A stretch of DNA of 64,000 nt, taken from assembly GCF_003144325.1 (NCBI RefSeq), contig NZ_PENS01000001.1:1-64000 (forward strand), written 5' to 3'. Both the position numbers and the translations under genes were made by a program. Shown one piece after another: positions 16,506 through 25,320 of the stretch (position 1 is its first letter; each line of letters begins with the position of its first letter). The notes under the pieces are model-generated. The model had not been told where the DNA came from. It was given only the letters and a program-made list of their open reading frames with translations, and searched no databases. The stretch is from Proteus terrae. GTDB lineage: Bacteria; Pseudomonadota; Gammaproteobacteria; Enterobacterales; Enterobacteriaceae.

Positions 16506-16553
16506 ACTTATCTTTTTATCTAAAGATTTATAAATATAGATAAAAAGATAAGT
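16506..16553. promoter_or_regulatory. Perfect inverted repeat, probable RtcR activator site
   Basis: Arms of 16 bp (ACTTATCTTTTTATCT at 16506-16521 and its exact complement at 16538-16553) are separated by 16 bp. The repeat lies about 110-155 bp upstream of the sigma54 promoter, a usual distance for an enhancer-binding protein site. It ends 12 bp before the rtcR start, so it may also give autoregulation. No T tract follows, which speaks against a terminator. Confidence 0.7.
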
Positions 16554-16565
16554 AGAGATAACTTA

Positions 16566-18158
16566 ATGAAACGCAAAGTGGTGATTGGTGTTTTAGGCAC
16601 AACATTAGATAAACGGGGAAAAAGCCATAAAAGATGGAACTCATGGCGTCCAACAATTTCTATTTGCCATCAAAAAGATTTCCCCGTTAGTCGATTGGTC
16701 ATGATCCATCAACCCAATGATTCAATATTAGCGTCAAAAATCATTGAAGATATCCATACTGTCTCCCCAGATACAGAAGTATTACCTTACGAAATTGATA
16801 TTTGTGATCCTTGGGATCTAGAAGAGGTTTACAGCCACTTTCTTGATTTTGCAGTGAGCTATCCATTTGATACTGAAAATGAAGAATATTATGTCCATAT
16901 CACAACGGGTACGCACATCTCTCAGATTTGCTGGTTTTTACTGACTGAAGCCCACTACTTACCTGCAAAACTATTACAAACTTCCCCCTCTTCTAAAATC
17001 GAAAATGAAGATGGTATCAAAACAGTACAATCAGCCACGGGGAGTTATTCTGTTATTGATCTCGATTTAAGCCGTTATACAAAACTAACAAGCCGATTCG
17101 AGCACTACCATAATGAATCACTCTCTTTCTTAAAATCAGGGATAGCCACACGCAACGAACGTTTTAATGCTTTAATTGCTCAGATTGAGCGAGTGGCATT
17201 ACGCTCTGTTGCACCCATTTTATTAACAGGTCCCACAGGAGCCGGGAAATCATTCCTTGCTCAGCGTATTTATGAATTACGGCAGTCTCGCCATTTTGTA
17301 AAAGGTCGTTTTATTGCTGTTAACTGCGCCACTTTGCGCGGTGATAACGCCATGTCTACTTTATTTGGCCACGTAAAAGGGGCATTTACAGGTGCATTAC
17401 AAGCTAGGCAAGGCTTATTAAGGGAGGCCGATAAAGGAATTTTATTTCTTGATGAAATTGCGGAATTAGGACTTGATGAACAAGCAATGTTACTGAAAGC
17501 AATAGAAGAAAAATCTTTTTATCCTTATGGTTCCGATACTGAAGTTCAAAGCGATTTTCAGCTAATTGCGGGAACGCATCGGGATATGGACAAACAAATT
17601 GCGAAAGGGCTTTTTCGTGAAGATCTCTATGCAAGGATCAACTTATGGTCTTTTTCTCTGCCGGGTTTAGCCGATCGCAAAGAGGATATTGAGCCTAACA
17701 TCGATTATGAATTACATCACTTTGCAAAGCTTTATCAAAAGGCAATTCGCTTTAATTCTGATGCGAAATCACACTATATTCGATTTGCAACATCTGAACA
17801 GGCATTATGGCGTGGTAACTTCCGTGAACTTAGTGCTAGTATAACGCGAATGGCAACACTTGCCGAAAATGGTCGTATTACCCTTCCTCTTGTTGATGAA
17901 GAAATTAATCGTTTAAAACAAAATTGGGGTGTTACTTCCTCTTCTTTATTTAATAGTTCTGATATTGATCTTTTCGATCTTAGCCAACTCAATACAGTTA
18001 TCAAAACATGTCAGCAATCATCAACGCTCTCAGAAGCTGGTAGAAAACTTTTCGCAGTATCAAGACAAAATAAAAAACAACCCAACGATGCCGATCGTCT
18101 ACGTAAGTATCTTGCGAAATTCGATTTAAGTTGGGAACAAATTCGACACGGAGAATAA
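16566..18158 (+). CDS. rtcR: RtcR sigma54-dependent activator of the RNA-repair operon
   Basis: 530 residues in three parts: an N-terminal CARF-like Rossmann domain (about 1-185), an AAA+ domain with Walker A GPTGAGKS (about 219-226), the sigma54-contact motif GAFTGA (about 272) and Walker B ILFLDEIAE (about 292), then a C-terminal DNA-binding region. In E. coli the CARF domain holds RtcR inactive until an RNA-derived ligand is sensed. It is divergent from slipin-rtcB and lies next to the inverted repeat likely to be its site. rbn follows 9 bp after its stop. Confidence 0.95.
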   Translation: MKRKVVIGVLGTTLDKRGKSHKRWNSWRPTISICHQKDFPVSRLVMIHQPNDSILASKIIEDIHTVSPDTEVLPYEIDICDPWDLEEVYSHFLDFAVSYPFDTENEEYYVHITTGTHISQICWFLLTEAHYLPAKLLQTSPSSKIENEDGIKTVQSATGSYSVIDLDLSRYTKLTSRFEHYHNESLSFLKSGIATRNERFNALIAQIERVALRSVAPILLTGPTGAGKSFLAQRIYELRQSRHFVKGRFIAVNCATLRGDNAMSTLFGHVKGAFTGALQARQGLLREADKGILFLDEIAELGLDEQAMLLKAIEEKSFYPYGSDTEVQSDFQLIAGTHRDMDKQIAKGLFREDLYARINLWSFSLPGLADRKEDIEPNIDYELHHFAKLYQKAIRFNSDAKSHYIRFATSEQALWRGNFRELSASITRMATLAENGRITLPLVDEEINRLKQNWGVTSSSLFNSSDIDLFDLSQLNTVIKTCQQSSTLSEAGRKLFAVSRQNKKQPNDADRLRKYLAKFDLSWEQIRHGE

Positions 18159-18167
18159 TATTTCATT

Positions 18168-19085
18168 ATGGAGCTCACTTTTTTAGGCACTAACGCAGGC
18201 GTCCCTTCTAAAGATCGCAATGTCACCAGTATGGTGCTTGATTTACAAAATAAACAAAAAAGTATGTGGATGTTTGATTGTGGTGAAGCGACACAACATC
18301 AAATATTGCATACCCGCGTAAAATTACCGCGTTTAAATAAAATTTTTATTACCCACTTACATGGCGATCATATTTTTGGTTTACCAGGATTACTTTGTAG
18401 TCGCTCAATGGGAGGAACCGAAACACTTTTAACAGTGTATGGCCCTACGGGTATCAAAGCCTTTATAGAAACGGCGTTGACATTAAGCCAATCCTATTTA
18501 ACTTACCCTATTAATATTGTTGAAATTGACAAAGCGGGCTTTCTGTTTGAAGAGGAAGGTATGAAAGTGAGTTGTGAAGCACTTTCTCATCCTGTACCTT
18601 GTTTTGGTTATCGCTTAGAAGAAGAAAACAGCCCGGGTAAATTAAATGCAGAAAAACTGAAGGTTGACAATATTCCTGCGGGCGCTTGGTTACAAGAATT
18701 AAAACAAGGTAAAACCATTACCTTGCCAGATGGAAGAGTTATTGACGGCAAAGAGTATATTGGCCCTGAAATAAAAGGACGCTGTATTGCTATTTTTGGT
18801 GATACACAACCCACGCCGGATGCATTAAAACTGGCTAATAATGCAGATATTATTGTTCATGAAGCGACGTTTAAACATGAAATGGCAGAGCAAGCAAATA
18901 GCCGTGGACACTCAACAACGGTACAAGCAGCACAGTTAGCCAAAGACGCTAATGCCAAAAAGCTGATTATCACACATATTAGTAGTCGCTATTCCCCCGA
19001 AGACTGTGTTGGATTACTCAATGAAAGCCAACAGATCTTTAGCCATACTGAAATGGCTTCTGATTTTGAGGTATTTAAGTTGTAA
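18168..19085 (+). CDS. rbn: Ribonuclease BN / RNase Z
   Basis: 305 residues, standard length for bacterial RNase Z/BN (ElaC). It is a metallo-beta-lactamase-fold nuclease acting on tRNA 3' ends. The zinc motif THLHGDHIFGLPG is at about residues 61-73, with downstream ligands in LSHPVPCFGYR, IFGDTQ, HEATF and the C-terminal ITHISSRY. It starts 9 bp after the rtcR stop, so it is probably cotranscribed with rtcR. That links a tRNA 3'-processing enzyme to an RNA-repair regulator. In E. coli rbn (elaC) is not next to rtc. Confidence 0.93.
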   Translation: MELTFLGTNAGVPSKDRNVTSMVLDLQNKQKSMWMFDCGEATQHQILHTRVKLPRLNKIFITHLHGDHIFGLPGLLCSRSMGGTETLLTVYGPTGIKAFIETALTLSQSYLTYPINIVEIDKAGFLFEEEGMKVSCEALSHPVPCFGYRLEEENSPGKLNAEKLKVDNIPAGAWLQELKQGKTITLPDGRVIDGKEYIGPEIKGRCIAIFGDTQPTPDALKLANNADIIVHEATFKHEMAEQANSRGHSTTVQAAQLAKDANAKKLIITHISSRYSPEDCVGLLNESQQIFSHTEMASDFEVFKL

Positions 19086-19174
19086 TTACACTTTCACTAA
19101 ATAACAGTGGCGATATTATGTCGCCACTGTTATGGCTCATACTTCACTCATCGACATATATTTTAGTTAGTTAT

Positions 19175-19849
19175 CTATAATTTTGTGCGTTTTATCTTCC
19201 CATCTTGCAAAATAAAATTAACTTTTCCATCCCAGAATTCAGCTAAGAAAATATCTTCTGGTTTCTCAATATGCTGATTTTTCATCTCATCTTGAAGCCA
19301 TATTTCATCTTTTTCTATTTGCTCTAATTCTGATGTTCGAATAACACCATCTTTCATAACAATAATCGAAGGCATTTTTGCACCGTCACATACCACAGTG
19401 ATTTGTCCATCAGGTTCAATTTGTGCGTAATTGACCTCTTGAAATGAGTGAATGCCTTGAGCATGAAGACGAGACGTTATGTTTAAAATATCTATTTTGT
19501 TCTTTTTCTCCATGATGTTTTCCATTATAAATTCGCCCTTCTTTATAATGGGAATAGGATTACCAATAGTTACTGCACGGAAAAAATTGAATCGCTTACT
19601 GATATAATTAAGCAAAGATATAAAACAGACACCAATTAAGAAGACGATAATATATTGATAAAGAGGGATCGCATCAGTGTAAATCACTCCCCCCATAATG
19701 CCACCGAGTACAAAATTACCAATAAAATCAATAGGTGTTAATTGAGAGAGTTGTGTTTTACCCGATAAATTCATATGGACTAATATGATAGTAAAACCAA
19801 TAATAAATTTGATAATAACCAGAAAGTAATATTCCATTTGCCGTCTCAT
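19175..19849 (-). CDS. YetF/YcaP-like DUF421 membrane protein
   Basis: 224 residues: three hydrophobic helices (about 5-25, 36-58, 62-82), a short link, then a soluble domain with ISKRFNFFRAVTIGNPIPIIKKG, where the helices meet the YetF-like domain, and VNYAQIEPDGQITVV. This is the plan of the DUF421/YetF family. The function of the family is not well established. It stands alone and converges with rbn. An in-frame ATG four codons later is a possible alternative start. Confidence 0.8.
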   Translation of the reverse strand: MRRQMEYYFLVIIKFIIGFTIILVHMNLSGKTQLSQLTPIDFIGNFVLGGIMGGVIYTDAIPLYQYIIVFLIGVCFISLLNYISKRFNFFRAVTIGNPIPIIKKGEFIMENIMEKKNKIDILNITSRLHAQGIHSFQEVNYAQIEPDGQITVVCDGAKMPSIIVMKDGVIRTSELEQIEKDEIWLQDEMKNQHIEKPEDIFLAEFWDGKVNFILQDGKIKRTKL

Positions 19850-20102
19850 ATTTCCAATAATTTCTATACTTATTATAAAGCAGAAAATCTCTCCCAGATA
19901 AAAATCTAAATTATTTTTAATGATATTTGACTAAGAAAAAACACTTAATATACTTAGGTTTGTTGATTTTAAGACTCATACTATACTTATTATGATGATT
20001 TATTCGTAATCTCTTACTACCAACTCAATAACTTCTCGCTTTTTCTAGTTCTTACGCGGGATATCACTGAATTGTTTTTGAACACACATTTTGGAGAAAA
20101 AA

Positions 20103-20738
20103 ATGAATAAAAAACTACTTACTTCATTGGTTCTAGCGGGTCTTGTTACTATTACAGCAGGTTGTGATGATTCATCTAAAAAAGTTGATGAAAGTATTGA
20201 TAAGGCAAAAGAAACAGCAACTCAAGTAACTGAAACAGCACAAGATAAAGCCAATGAGTTGACAGAACAAGCCAAAGATAAAGCAGCTGACTTGAAAGAA
20301 GATGCATCCGCAAAAGCAGATGAATTAACACAACAAGCTCAAGAGCTAAAAGATAAAGCTGAACAAAAAGCGGCTGAGCTAAAAGCGCAAGCTGATGAAA
20401 AAACAGATACTCTAAAAGAGAGTGTTTCACAAAAAACCGATGAGCTAAAAGATGCGAGTGCTGCAAAAGCAGAAGAAATTAAACAAAGCCTAGAAGCTGA
20501 AAGCAATAAACTCTCTGAAAAAGCGGCAGAATTAAAACAAGATGCCAGTAAAACAGCAGATAACCTGATGCAAGAAGCTGACACAAAAGTTGATCAGCTA
20601 AAAGGTGATGCTTCAAAAACAAGTGGTGATATAAAACAACAAGCTCAAGAGACTGAAAATAAAGCACTTGATAAAGCAGATCAATTAACCGATCAGGCAA
20701 AACAAAAAATTGATGATTTAAAAGCTGAGAACAAATAA
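20103..20738 (+). CDS. Repetitive coiled-coil lipoprotein
   Basis: 211 residues from the ATG at 20103, which has GGAG seven bases upstream; an in-frame TTG at 20091 is part of the ribosome site. Signal peptide with lipobox TITAGC and Cys at about 21, so a likely lipoprotein. The following Asp-Asp may favour inner-membrane retention. The remaining ~185 residues are helical with irregular 11-residue repeats rich in Lys, Ala, Glu, Asp and Gln (AKADELTQQAQ, EKAAELKQDAS), like LEA or apolipoprotein helices. It contains a single cysteine and no tryptophan. Function is unknown; an envelope-stress or spacer role is a guess. It ends at a clear terminator. Confidence 0.8.
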   Translation: MNKKLLTSLVLAGLVTITAGCDDSSKKVDESIDKAKETATQVTETAQDKANELTEQAKDKAADLKEDASAKADELTQQAQELKDKAEQKAAELKAQADEKTDTLKESVSQKTDELKDASAAKAEEIKQSLEAESNKLSEKAAELKQDASKTADNLMQEADTKVDQLKGDASKTSGDIKQQAQETENKALDKADQLTDQAKQKIDDLKAENK

Positions 20739-20764
20739 TTTGATTTCAGAATTTTTGATGAATC

Positions 20765-20796
20765 AAAAGCCAGTGGATTTTCGCTGGCTTTTTTTT
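20765..20796 (+). terminator. Terminator of the coiled-coil lipoprotein gene
   Basis: Stem AAAAGCCAG / CTGGCTTTT with a 10-base loop and a run of T, 27 bp after the stop codon. Confidence 0.9.
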
Positions 20797-21104
20797 GTGC
20801 AAAAAAAAGACAAGGGTTGATCGATTAAGCAAAAAATGTAACCATGTTCTCCTTTTTTTAACAGGAGAAACCTATTAAAGAGTGAATGCCTATACTATAA
20901 ACAAATGGTAAAAAATTGATTTAATTGTAGTTTTCTTCATATTACGGAAAAAGTAATTTATTTCCGTTCTTTTATAAAACATCACATTGGTTTGATGATT
21001 TATTCAAATTTTCTTATGAACTTTTCTTTTCTGGTAATGAAGAATATCAGATAGTGAATAGCGAAAAGTCTCTTTCTAGGAAAATAACAAAAAATAGGTT
21101 AACT

Positions 21105-23108
21105 ATGAGTCAACAAAACGATATAACCCCTCAAAAAGTTAGGATGAAAATTAATCCTCCCGTTTTTTATACATCAGCGTTGTTAATTTTATTGGTCGTT
21201 GGCTTCTCTGCATTATTTCCAGAGCTGGCTAATGATAAATTAGGTCATCTTCAGGAAAACCTCTTCACAAATGCGAGTTGGTTCTACATTCTAGCCGTAG
21301 CATTGGTTTTGCTGAGTGTGACTTATTTAGGTCTTTCCCGTTTTGGTCAAATAAAACTGGGACCCGACCATGCACGCCCACATTTTAGCTATTTTGCCTG
21401 GTTTGCCATGCTCTTTTCTGCGGGAATGGGAATTGGGTTAATGTTCTTTGGCGTTGCTGAACCTGTCATGCATTATTTAATGCCCCCGACCGGTGATGCT
21501 CAAACCATAGAAGCAGCCAAAGAAGCTATGCGATTAACTTTTTTCCACTGGGGATTACATGCGTGGGCTATTTATGCCATTGTCGCTTTAATCTTGGCTT
21601 TTTTCTCTTATCGCCATGGTTTGCCATTAACATTGCGTTCTGCACTTTATCCTATTATTGGTGATCGCATACATGGACCTATTGGTCATGCCGTCGATAT
21701 TTTTGCTGTTATGGGAACAGTTTTTGGTGTTGCAACTTCTCTAGGATTTGGTGTTCTGCAAGTTAATGCAGGTTTAAACCATCTTTTTAATGTACCCATT
21801 AATCCAACCGTGCAAGTTATATTGATTGTTGTGATAACAGGACTTGCAACTATTTCAGTTGTTTCTGGATTAGAAAAAGGGATCCGCTTTTTATCTGAAC
21901 TTAACTTAGGATTAGCGGTAATTCTTCTTTTATTAGTCATTATTCTCGGCCCAACCGTATTGATATTAAAATCATTTGTTGAGAATACCGGGGGATATCT
22001 ATCCGAAATTGTGAGTAAAACCTTTAATCTTTACGCATACGAACCAAAATCGAGTGACTGGTTAGGGGGATGGACTCTGCTTTATTGGGGCTGGTGGCTT
22101 TCATGGTCTCCATTTGTAGGGATGTTTATTGCCCGCATTTCTCGTGGTCGTACTATCCGCGAATTTGTTGTCGGTGTTCTGTTTGTTCCTGCTGGCTTTA
22201 CTTTACTTTGGATGACAGTGTTTGGTAACACAGCAATCCATTTAATCAAAGATAAAGGTGCCGAGGCACTCGCCAATATTGTGCAACAAGATGTTTCCTT
22301 GGCTTTATTTGAGTTCTTAAACTATTTTCCATTCTCAACCGTATTATCCTTTGTTGCGATGCTGATGGTCATTGTGTTTTTTGTCACATCTGCGGACTCT
22401 GGAGCTATGGTAGTGGACACCTTAGCATCAGGGGGAGATAGTGAAACACCTGTATGGCAACGTATTTTCTGGGCTGCCTTAATGGGTGTTTCTGCCATCA
22501 CTTTATTATTAGCGGGTGGATTAACGGCACTTCAAACTGTTACGATTGCAAGTGCATTACCTTTCTCTATTGTATTACTCGCTTCTATTTATGGACTGAT
22601 AAAAGCATTGCGAGTGGATGTATATAAACGTGACAGCCAACAGTTAACTACGATTGCACCACCAGCAAGCCGTAATCCAATTCCTTGGCAACGTCGTTTA
22701 AGAAATATTGCTTATTTTCCAAAACGTTCCCATGTAAAACGTTTTATGGATGAAGTTATTCAACCTTCAATGGAAATGGTCTCTGCTGAATTAAGCAAAC
22801 AAGCAACTCAATGCTATATCCATAATGAAGAAGATGATCGCATTGGCTTCGAAGTCGATTTAGGCGATGACATGAATTTCTTCTATGAAGTTCGTCTGCG
22901 TTTTTATACTCAACCCGCTTTTGCTTTAGCTGGATTAAGTGATGAAGAAAGAGACGAAGAACATAAATATTATCGTGCTGAAATTCATTTAAAAGAAGGT
23001 GGGCAAGACTATGATGTAATGGGTTGGACGAAAGAACAAATCATTCACGATATTCTTGATCAGTATGAAAAACACATCCACTTCTTACATGTATTGGGTA
23101 AACAGTAA
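21105..23108 (+). CDS. betT: BetT-type BCCT family choline/betaine transporter
   Basis: 667 residues from the ATG at 21105; an in-frame GTG at 21054 would add 17 residues. It has twelve or so membrane helices with the BCCT signatures MGIGLMFFGVAEP (about 110-122) and the Trp-rich helix LYWGWWLSWSPFVGMFIARISRGRTIREF region (about 330). A soluble C-terminal domain of ~145 residues is typical of the proton-coupled choline transporter BetT (E. coli, 677 residues). No betIBA genes are adjacent, so choline uptake is likely but betaine synthesis would be encoded elsewhere. Confidence 0.87.
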   Translation: MSQQNDITPQKVRMKINPPVFYTSALLILLVVGFSALFPELANDKLGHLQENLFTNASWFYILAVALVLLSVTYLGLSRFGQIKLGPDHARPHFSYFAWFAMLFSAGMGIGLMFFGVAEPVMHYLMPPTGDAQTIEAAKEAMRLTFFHWGLHAWAIYAIVALILAFFSYRHGLPLTLRSALYPIIGDRIHGPIGHAVDIFAVMGTVFGVATSLGFGVLQVNAGLNHLFNVPINPTVQVILIVVITGLATISVVSGLEKGIRFLSELNLGLAVILLLLVIILGPTVLILKSFVENTGGYLSEIVSKTFNLYAYEPKSSDWLGGWTLLYWGWWLSWSPFVGMFIARISRGRTIREFVVGVLFVPAGFTLLWMTVFGNTAIHLIKDKGAEALANIVQQDVSLALFEFLNYFPFSTVLSFVAMLMVIVFFVTSADSGAMVVDTLASGGDSETPVWQRIFWAALMGVSAITLLLAGGLTALQTVTIASALPFSIVLLASIYGLIKALRVDVYKRDSQQLTTIAPPASRNPIPWQRRLRNIAYFPKRSHVKRFMDEVIQPSMEMVSAELSKQATQCYIHNEEDDRIGFEVDLGDDMNFFYEVRLRFYTQPAFALAGLSDEERDEEHKYYRAEIHLKEGGQDYDVMGWTKEQIIHDILDQYEKHIHFLHVLGKQ

Positions 23109-23130
23109 TATTATCTAAGTCATAACAAAC

Positions 23131-23162
23131 AAAAAGGAGATGCCCTTGCATCTCCTTTTTTA
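23131..23162. terminator. Bidirectional terminator between betT and hpaR
   Basis: A perfect 13-bp stem (AAAAAGGAGATGC / GCATCTCCTTTTT) with a 4-base loop lies between convergent genes, with T runs on both strands. Confidence 0.93.
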
Positions 23163-23175
23163 TTATCAAAATAAA

Positions 23176-23613
23176 TTATTTCTCTGATTGTTCTATATCA
23201 TCTGGATTTAATGCAATCAGCTCTTTTAATAACCCAGATAGGCGTTGTAACTTCTCAGTCGAAAATTTTTGCTCAAGTAATTGATAGCCTTCTTCAATTT
23301 TAGGCTGAATTTTATCGTATAAACTTTGCCCATTGGCAGACAGTGAAACGAAAAGTTTACGTTGGTCACTCACAGGTTTTAAACGACAAATTAGCTCGTC
23401 TCTTTCCATTCTAATAAGAATACCCGTTAGACTTGGTCGGAGAATGCACGATTTTTGTGCTAATTCGTGGAAATCAATAGAGCGTTTATCCGCAAGTACG
23501 CGAATGATCCGCCACTGCTGTTCTGTCAGATTATGCTCTTTGAGAACAGGTCGAAAAAAACCCATCGCAGATTCCCGTGCTTGTAATAGCGCGATAGTTA
23601 ATGATTCATGCAT
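23176..23613 (-). CDS. hpaR: HpaR, MarR-family regulator of homoprotocatechuate degradation
   Basis: 145 residues from the ATG at 23613; a TTG two codons earlier opens the frame. It is a winged-helix MarR protein: HESLTIALLQARESAMGFFRP, NLTEQQWRIIRVL, CILRPSLTGILIRMERDELI (recognition helix) and SDQRKLFVSL (wing). It closely matches E. coli HpaR from memory, a repressor of the hpa meta-cleavage operon relieved by 4-hydroxyphenylacetate-type acids. The rest of that operon is not in this window, so its targets here are unclear. hpaC, divergent about 590 bp away, is a candidate. Confidence 0.85.
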   Translation of the reverse strand: MHESLTIALLQARESAMGFFRPVLKEHNLTEQQWRIIRVLADKRSIDFHELAQKSCILRPSLTGILIRMERDELICRLKPVSDQRKLFVSLSANGQSLYDKIQPKIEEGYQLLEQKFSTEKLQRLSGLLKELIALNPDDIEQSEK

Positions 23614-23619
23614 AATCAA

Positions 23620-24204
23620 GAAGCTCTTTATATGGTGTTATAGGTGAAATGACAAAATATCACTCAATATAGACAGTGAAAAAGTACCGCTGCTTACGGT
23701 TTATAAAATGACTATATTCTAAGAATAGACTAATTGTTACAATTATTCATATTAACAAATAAATAAAGTTGACTCAATTTTTGCAATTTTATTCCCTTTG
23801 TGCAATTTATCACCCATGCTTCTTTTTAGTGTTTATTTCATATTCTGCAACATCTTGACCTATACACAATTTTCATCAATTGGCAATTTGTGTTATCCCT
23901 CAGCCAACCCCAAAAAGTAGCCTGATTTGCCTATTATCCTACCTCTAAATTAGGAATAATGACGCTTAGCGATAAGGTTGTCTCACAGTTTTTTGAGATA
24001 AAGTTAACAGGTTGTAACAAAGAAAGATTGCTATCTTTGTTTATGCGCGGTAGCGTTACGGCTTTAAAACAACGCAACAAAGAAACCGGCAATACCATTA
24101 CAACTTTGTTAGCGGAGTAGTTAGGTGATTTTTTAGTTATCTGACTAATAATTATTTTAAGTGAAGACGCCCACAGACGAGAAGTCTGGCAGTAGGAGTA
24201 AATA
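23620..24204. other. hpaR-hpaC divergent intergenic region
   Basis: About 585 bp that must contain promoters for hpaR and hpaC. AT-rich, apart from a more gene-like stretch at 23926-24120 listed separately. An AGGAG ribosome site precedes hpaC. Confidence 0.5.
23959..24120 (+). CDS. Small open frame upstream of hpaC, hypothetical or remnant
   Basis: 53 codons from an ATG with AGGA four bases upstream (MTLSDKVVSQFF at the start, TTLLAE at the end). The frame is open back to 23926. It is basic in the middle, has no signal peptide and no recognised motif. Base composition is less AT-rich than the flanks, which hints at coding or former coding sequence. It may be a real small gene, a decayed hpa gene, or chance. 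Confidence 0.25.
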   Translation: MTLSDKVVSQFFEIKLTGCNKERLLSLFMRGSVTALKQRNKETGNTITTLLAE

Positions 24205-24723
24205 ATGTCTGAGGAAAAACAGGCTAACCCACTTTTTCGGGATGCAATGGCAAACTTAGGCGCTGCGGTCAATATCGTGGCAACAAATGGCGATGCGGGA
24301 TGTTGTGGCTTAACAGCAACAGCAGTATGTTCCGTTACTGATAATCCACCTACCGTGATGGTTTGCATCAACAGTAAAAGTCAGATGAACTCTATTTTTC
24401 AAGAGAATGGAAAATTGAGTATCAATATATTGAATCATGAGCAAGAAGAAATGGCATGTCATTTCGCCGGAATGACAGGGCTCGCGATGGCAGATCGCTT
24501 TACCCAACCAGGATGGCAAAACGGACAATTACAACAACCCGTATTAACTAATGCGCTTGCCTGCCTTGAAGGTGATATTTATGATGTGCGCCAAGTCGGC
24601 ACACATTTTGTTTATATGACCGAAATTAAGAATATTTCAGTACGTGAAGATGGTGATGGACTTATTTATTTCAAACGTCGTTTCCATTCTGTTAAAAATG
24701 AACAAGTACCAATCTCTGTTTAA
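24205..24723 (+). CDS. hpaC: HpaC, flavin reductase of 4-hydroxyphenylacetate 3-monooxygenase
   Basis: 172 residues, like E. coli HpaC (170), with the shared stretches LFRDAMANLGAAVNIV, GLTATAVCSVTD, MVCINSKSQMN, LSINILNHEQEEMA, HFAGMTG and GLIYFKRRFH. This short-chain NADH:flavin reductase supplies reduced FAD to the oxygenase HpaB. hpaB is not in this window, so HpaC must serve a partner encoded elsewhere or another flavin-dependent oxygenase. ATG after AGGAG. It ends at a hairpin terminator at 24748-24776. Confidence 0.88.
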   Translation: MSEEKQANPLFRDAMANLGAAVNIVATNGDAGCCGLTATAVCSVTDNPPTVMVCINSKSQMNSIFQENGKLSINILNHEQEEMACHFAGMTGLAMADRFTQPGWQNGQLQQPVLTNALACLEGDIYDVRQVGTHFVYMTEIKNISVREDGDGLIYFKRRFHSVKNEQVPISV

Positions 24724-24747
24724 CTTTCGCTTATTTTGTCTCAAGAT

Positions 24748-24776
24748 AAAAACGCACTTTTAATAAGGGCGTTTTT
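24748..24776 (+). terminator. Terminator of hpaC
   Basis: AAAACGC pairs with GCGTTTT around an AT-rich loop, followed by six T, about 25 bp after the hpaC stop. Confidence 0.75.
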
Positions 24777-24779
24777 TAT

Positions 24780-25320
24780 TGATTATAATCACAATATAAA
24801 ATTAAATATTTATTTATATTAAGTGAATACTTATTTAATTAAATGATATTAGCTGACTTTTAGATGTTTATTAAAAATTTATTAACATCTGTTTGTTATA
24901 AAAGAATATTTTTTAATTATAGTGAAAAAATTCTTTCTAGAATCAATCAGTCACATAATCAAGAATATTTCCCCTCCACTTTTTCCCTTTATCTTTATTT
25001 AATTTACTCAGATTAAAATATAAACAAATAATAATCTTACTGGTTATATTTCATACCAAACATCAATTAAATGACTTTATTTGAAAATAAACTAATGAAT
25101 ATTTTTTTCAATCTGGTATTAATCTTACCTACAGTGTGATCAACCTTTGAGAAGTCATTCTATCAATATATTAGTCTACTCGACTTGCTGATTACCTTCT
25201 TAAATTTGCAAACATCACTCTAAATGCGATAGATAATGTTACCGTTGTGTAACATTCCTCGTGAATGTGAGTAAATAACATCGTTGTTGAAAATAAATAA
25301 TAATTAGGGGCATTACAGAT
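24780..25320. other. Long AT-rich leader before the peptide transporter gene
   Basis: About 540 bp with no gene I can support. It should hold the promoter and a long 5' leader of the POT transporter gene. AGGGGC lies about 10 bp before the start codon. Confidence 0.55.

Noticed and set aside
20176-20700. Minus-strand frames in the coiled-coil lipoprotein gene
   Set aside because: They are by-products of the repetitive codon pattern; translations are Leu/Ser-rich with no family features.
23934-24371. 145-codon minus-strand frame over the hpaC 5' region
   Set aside because: It overlaps the well-supported hpaC gene in antisense, has no ribosome site and matches nothing I recognise.
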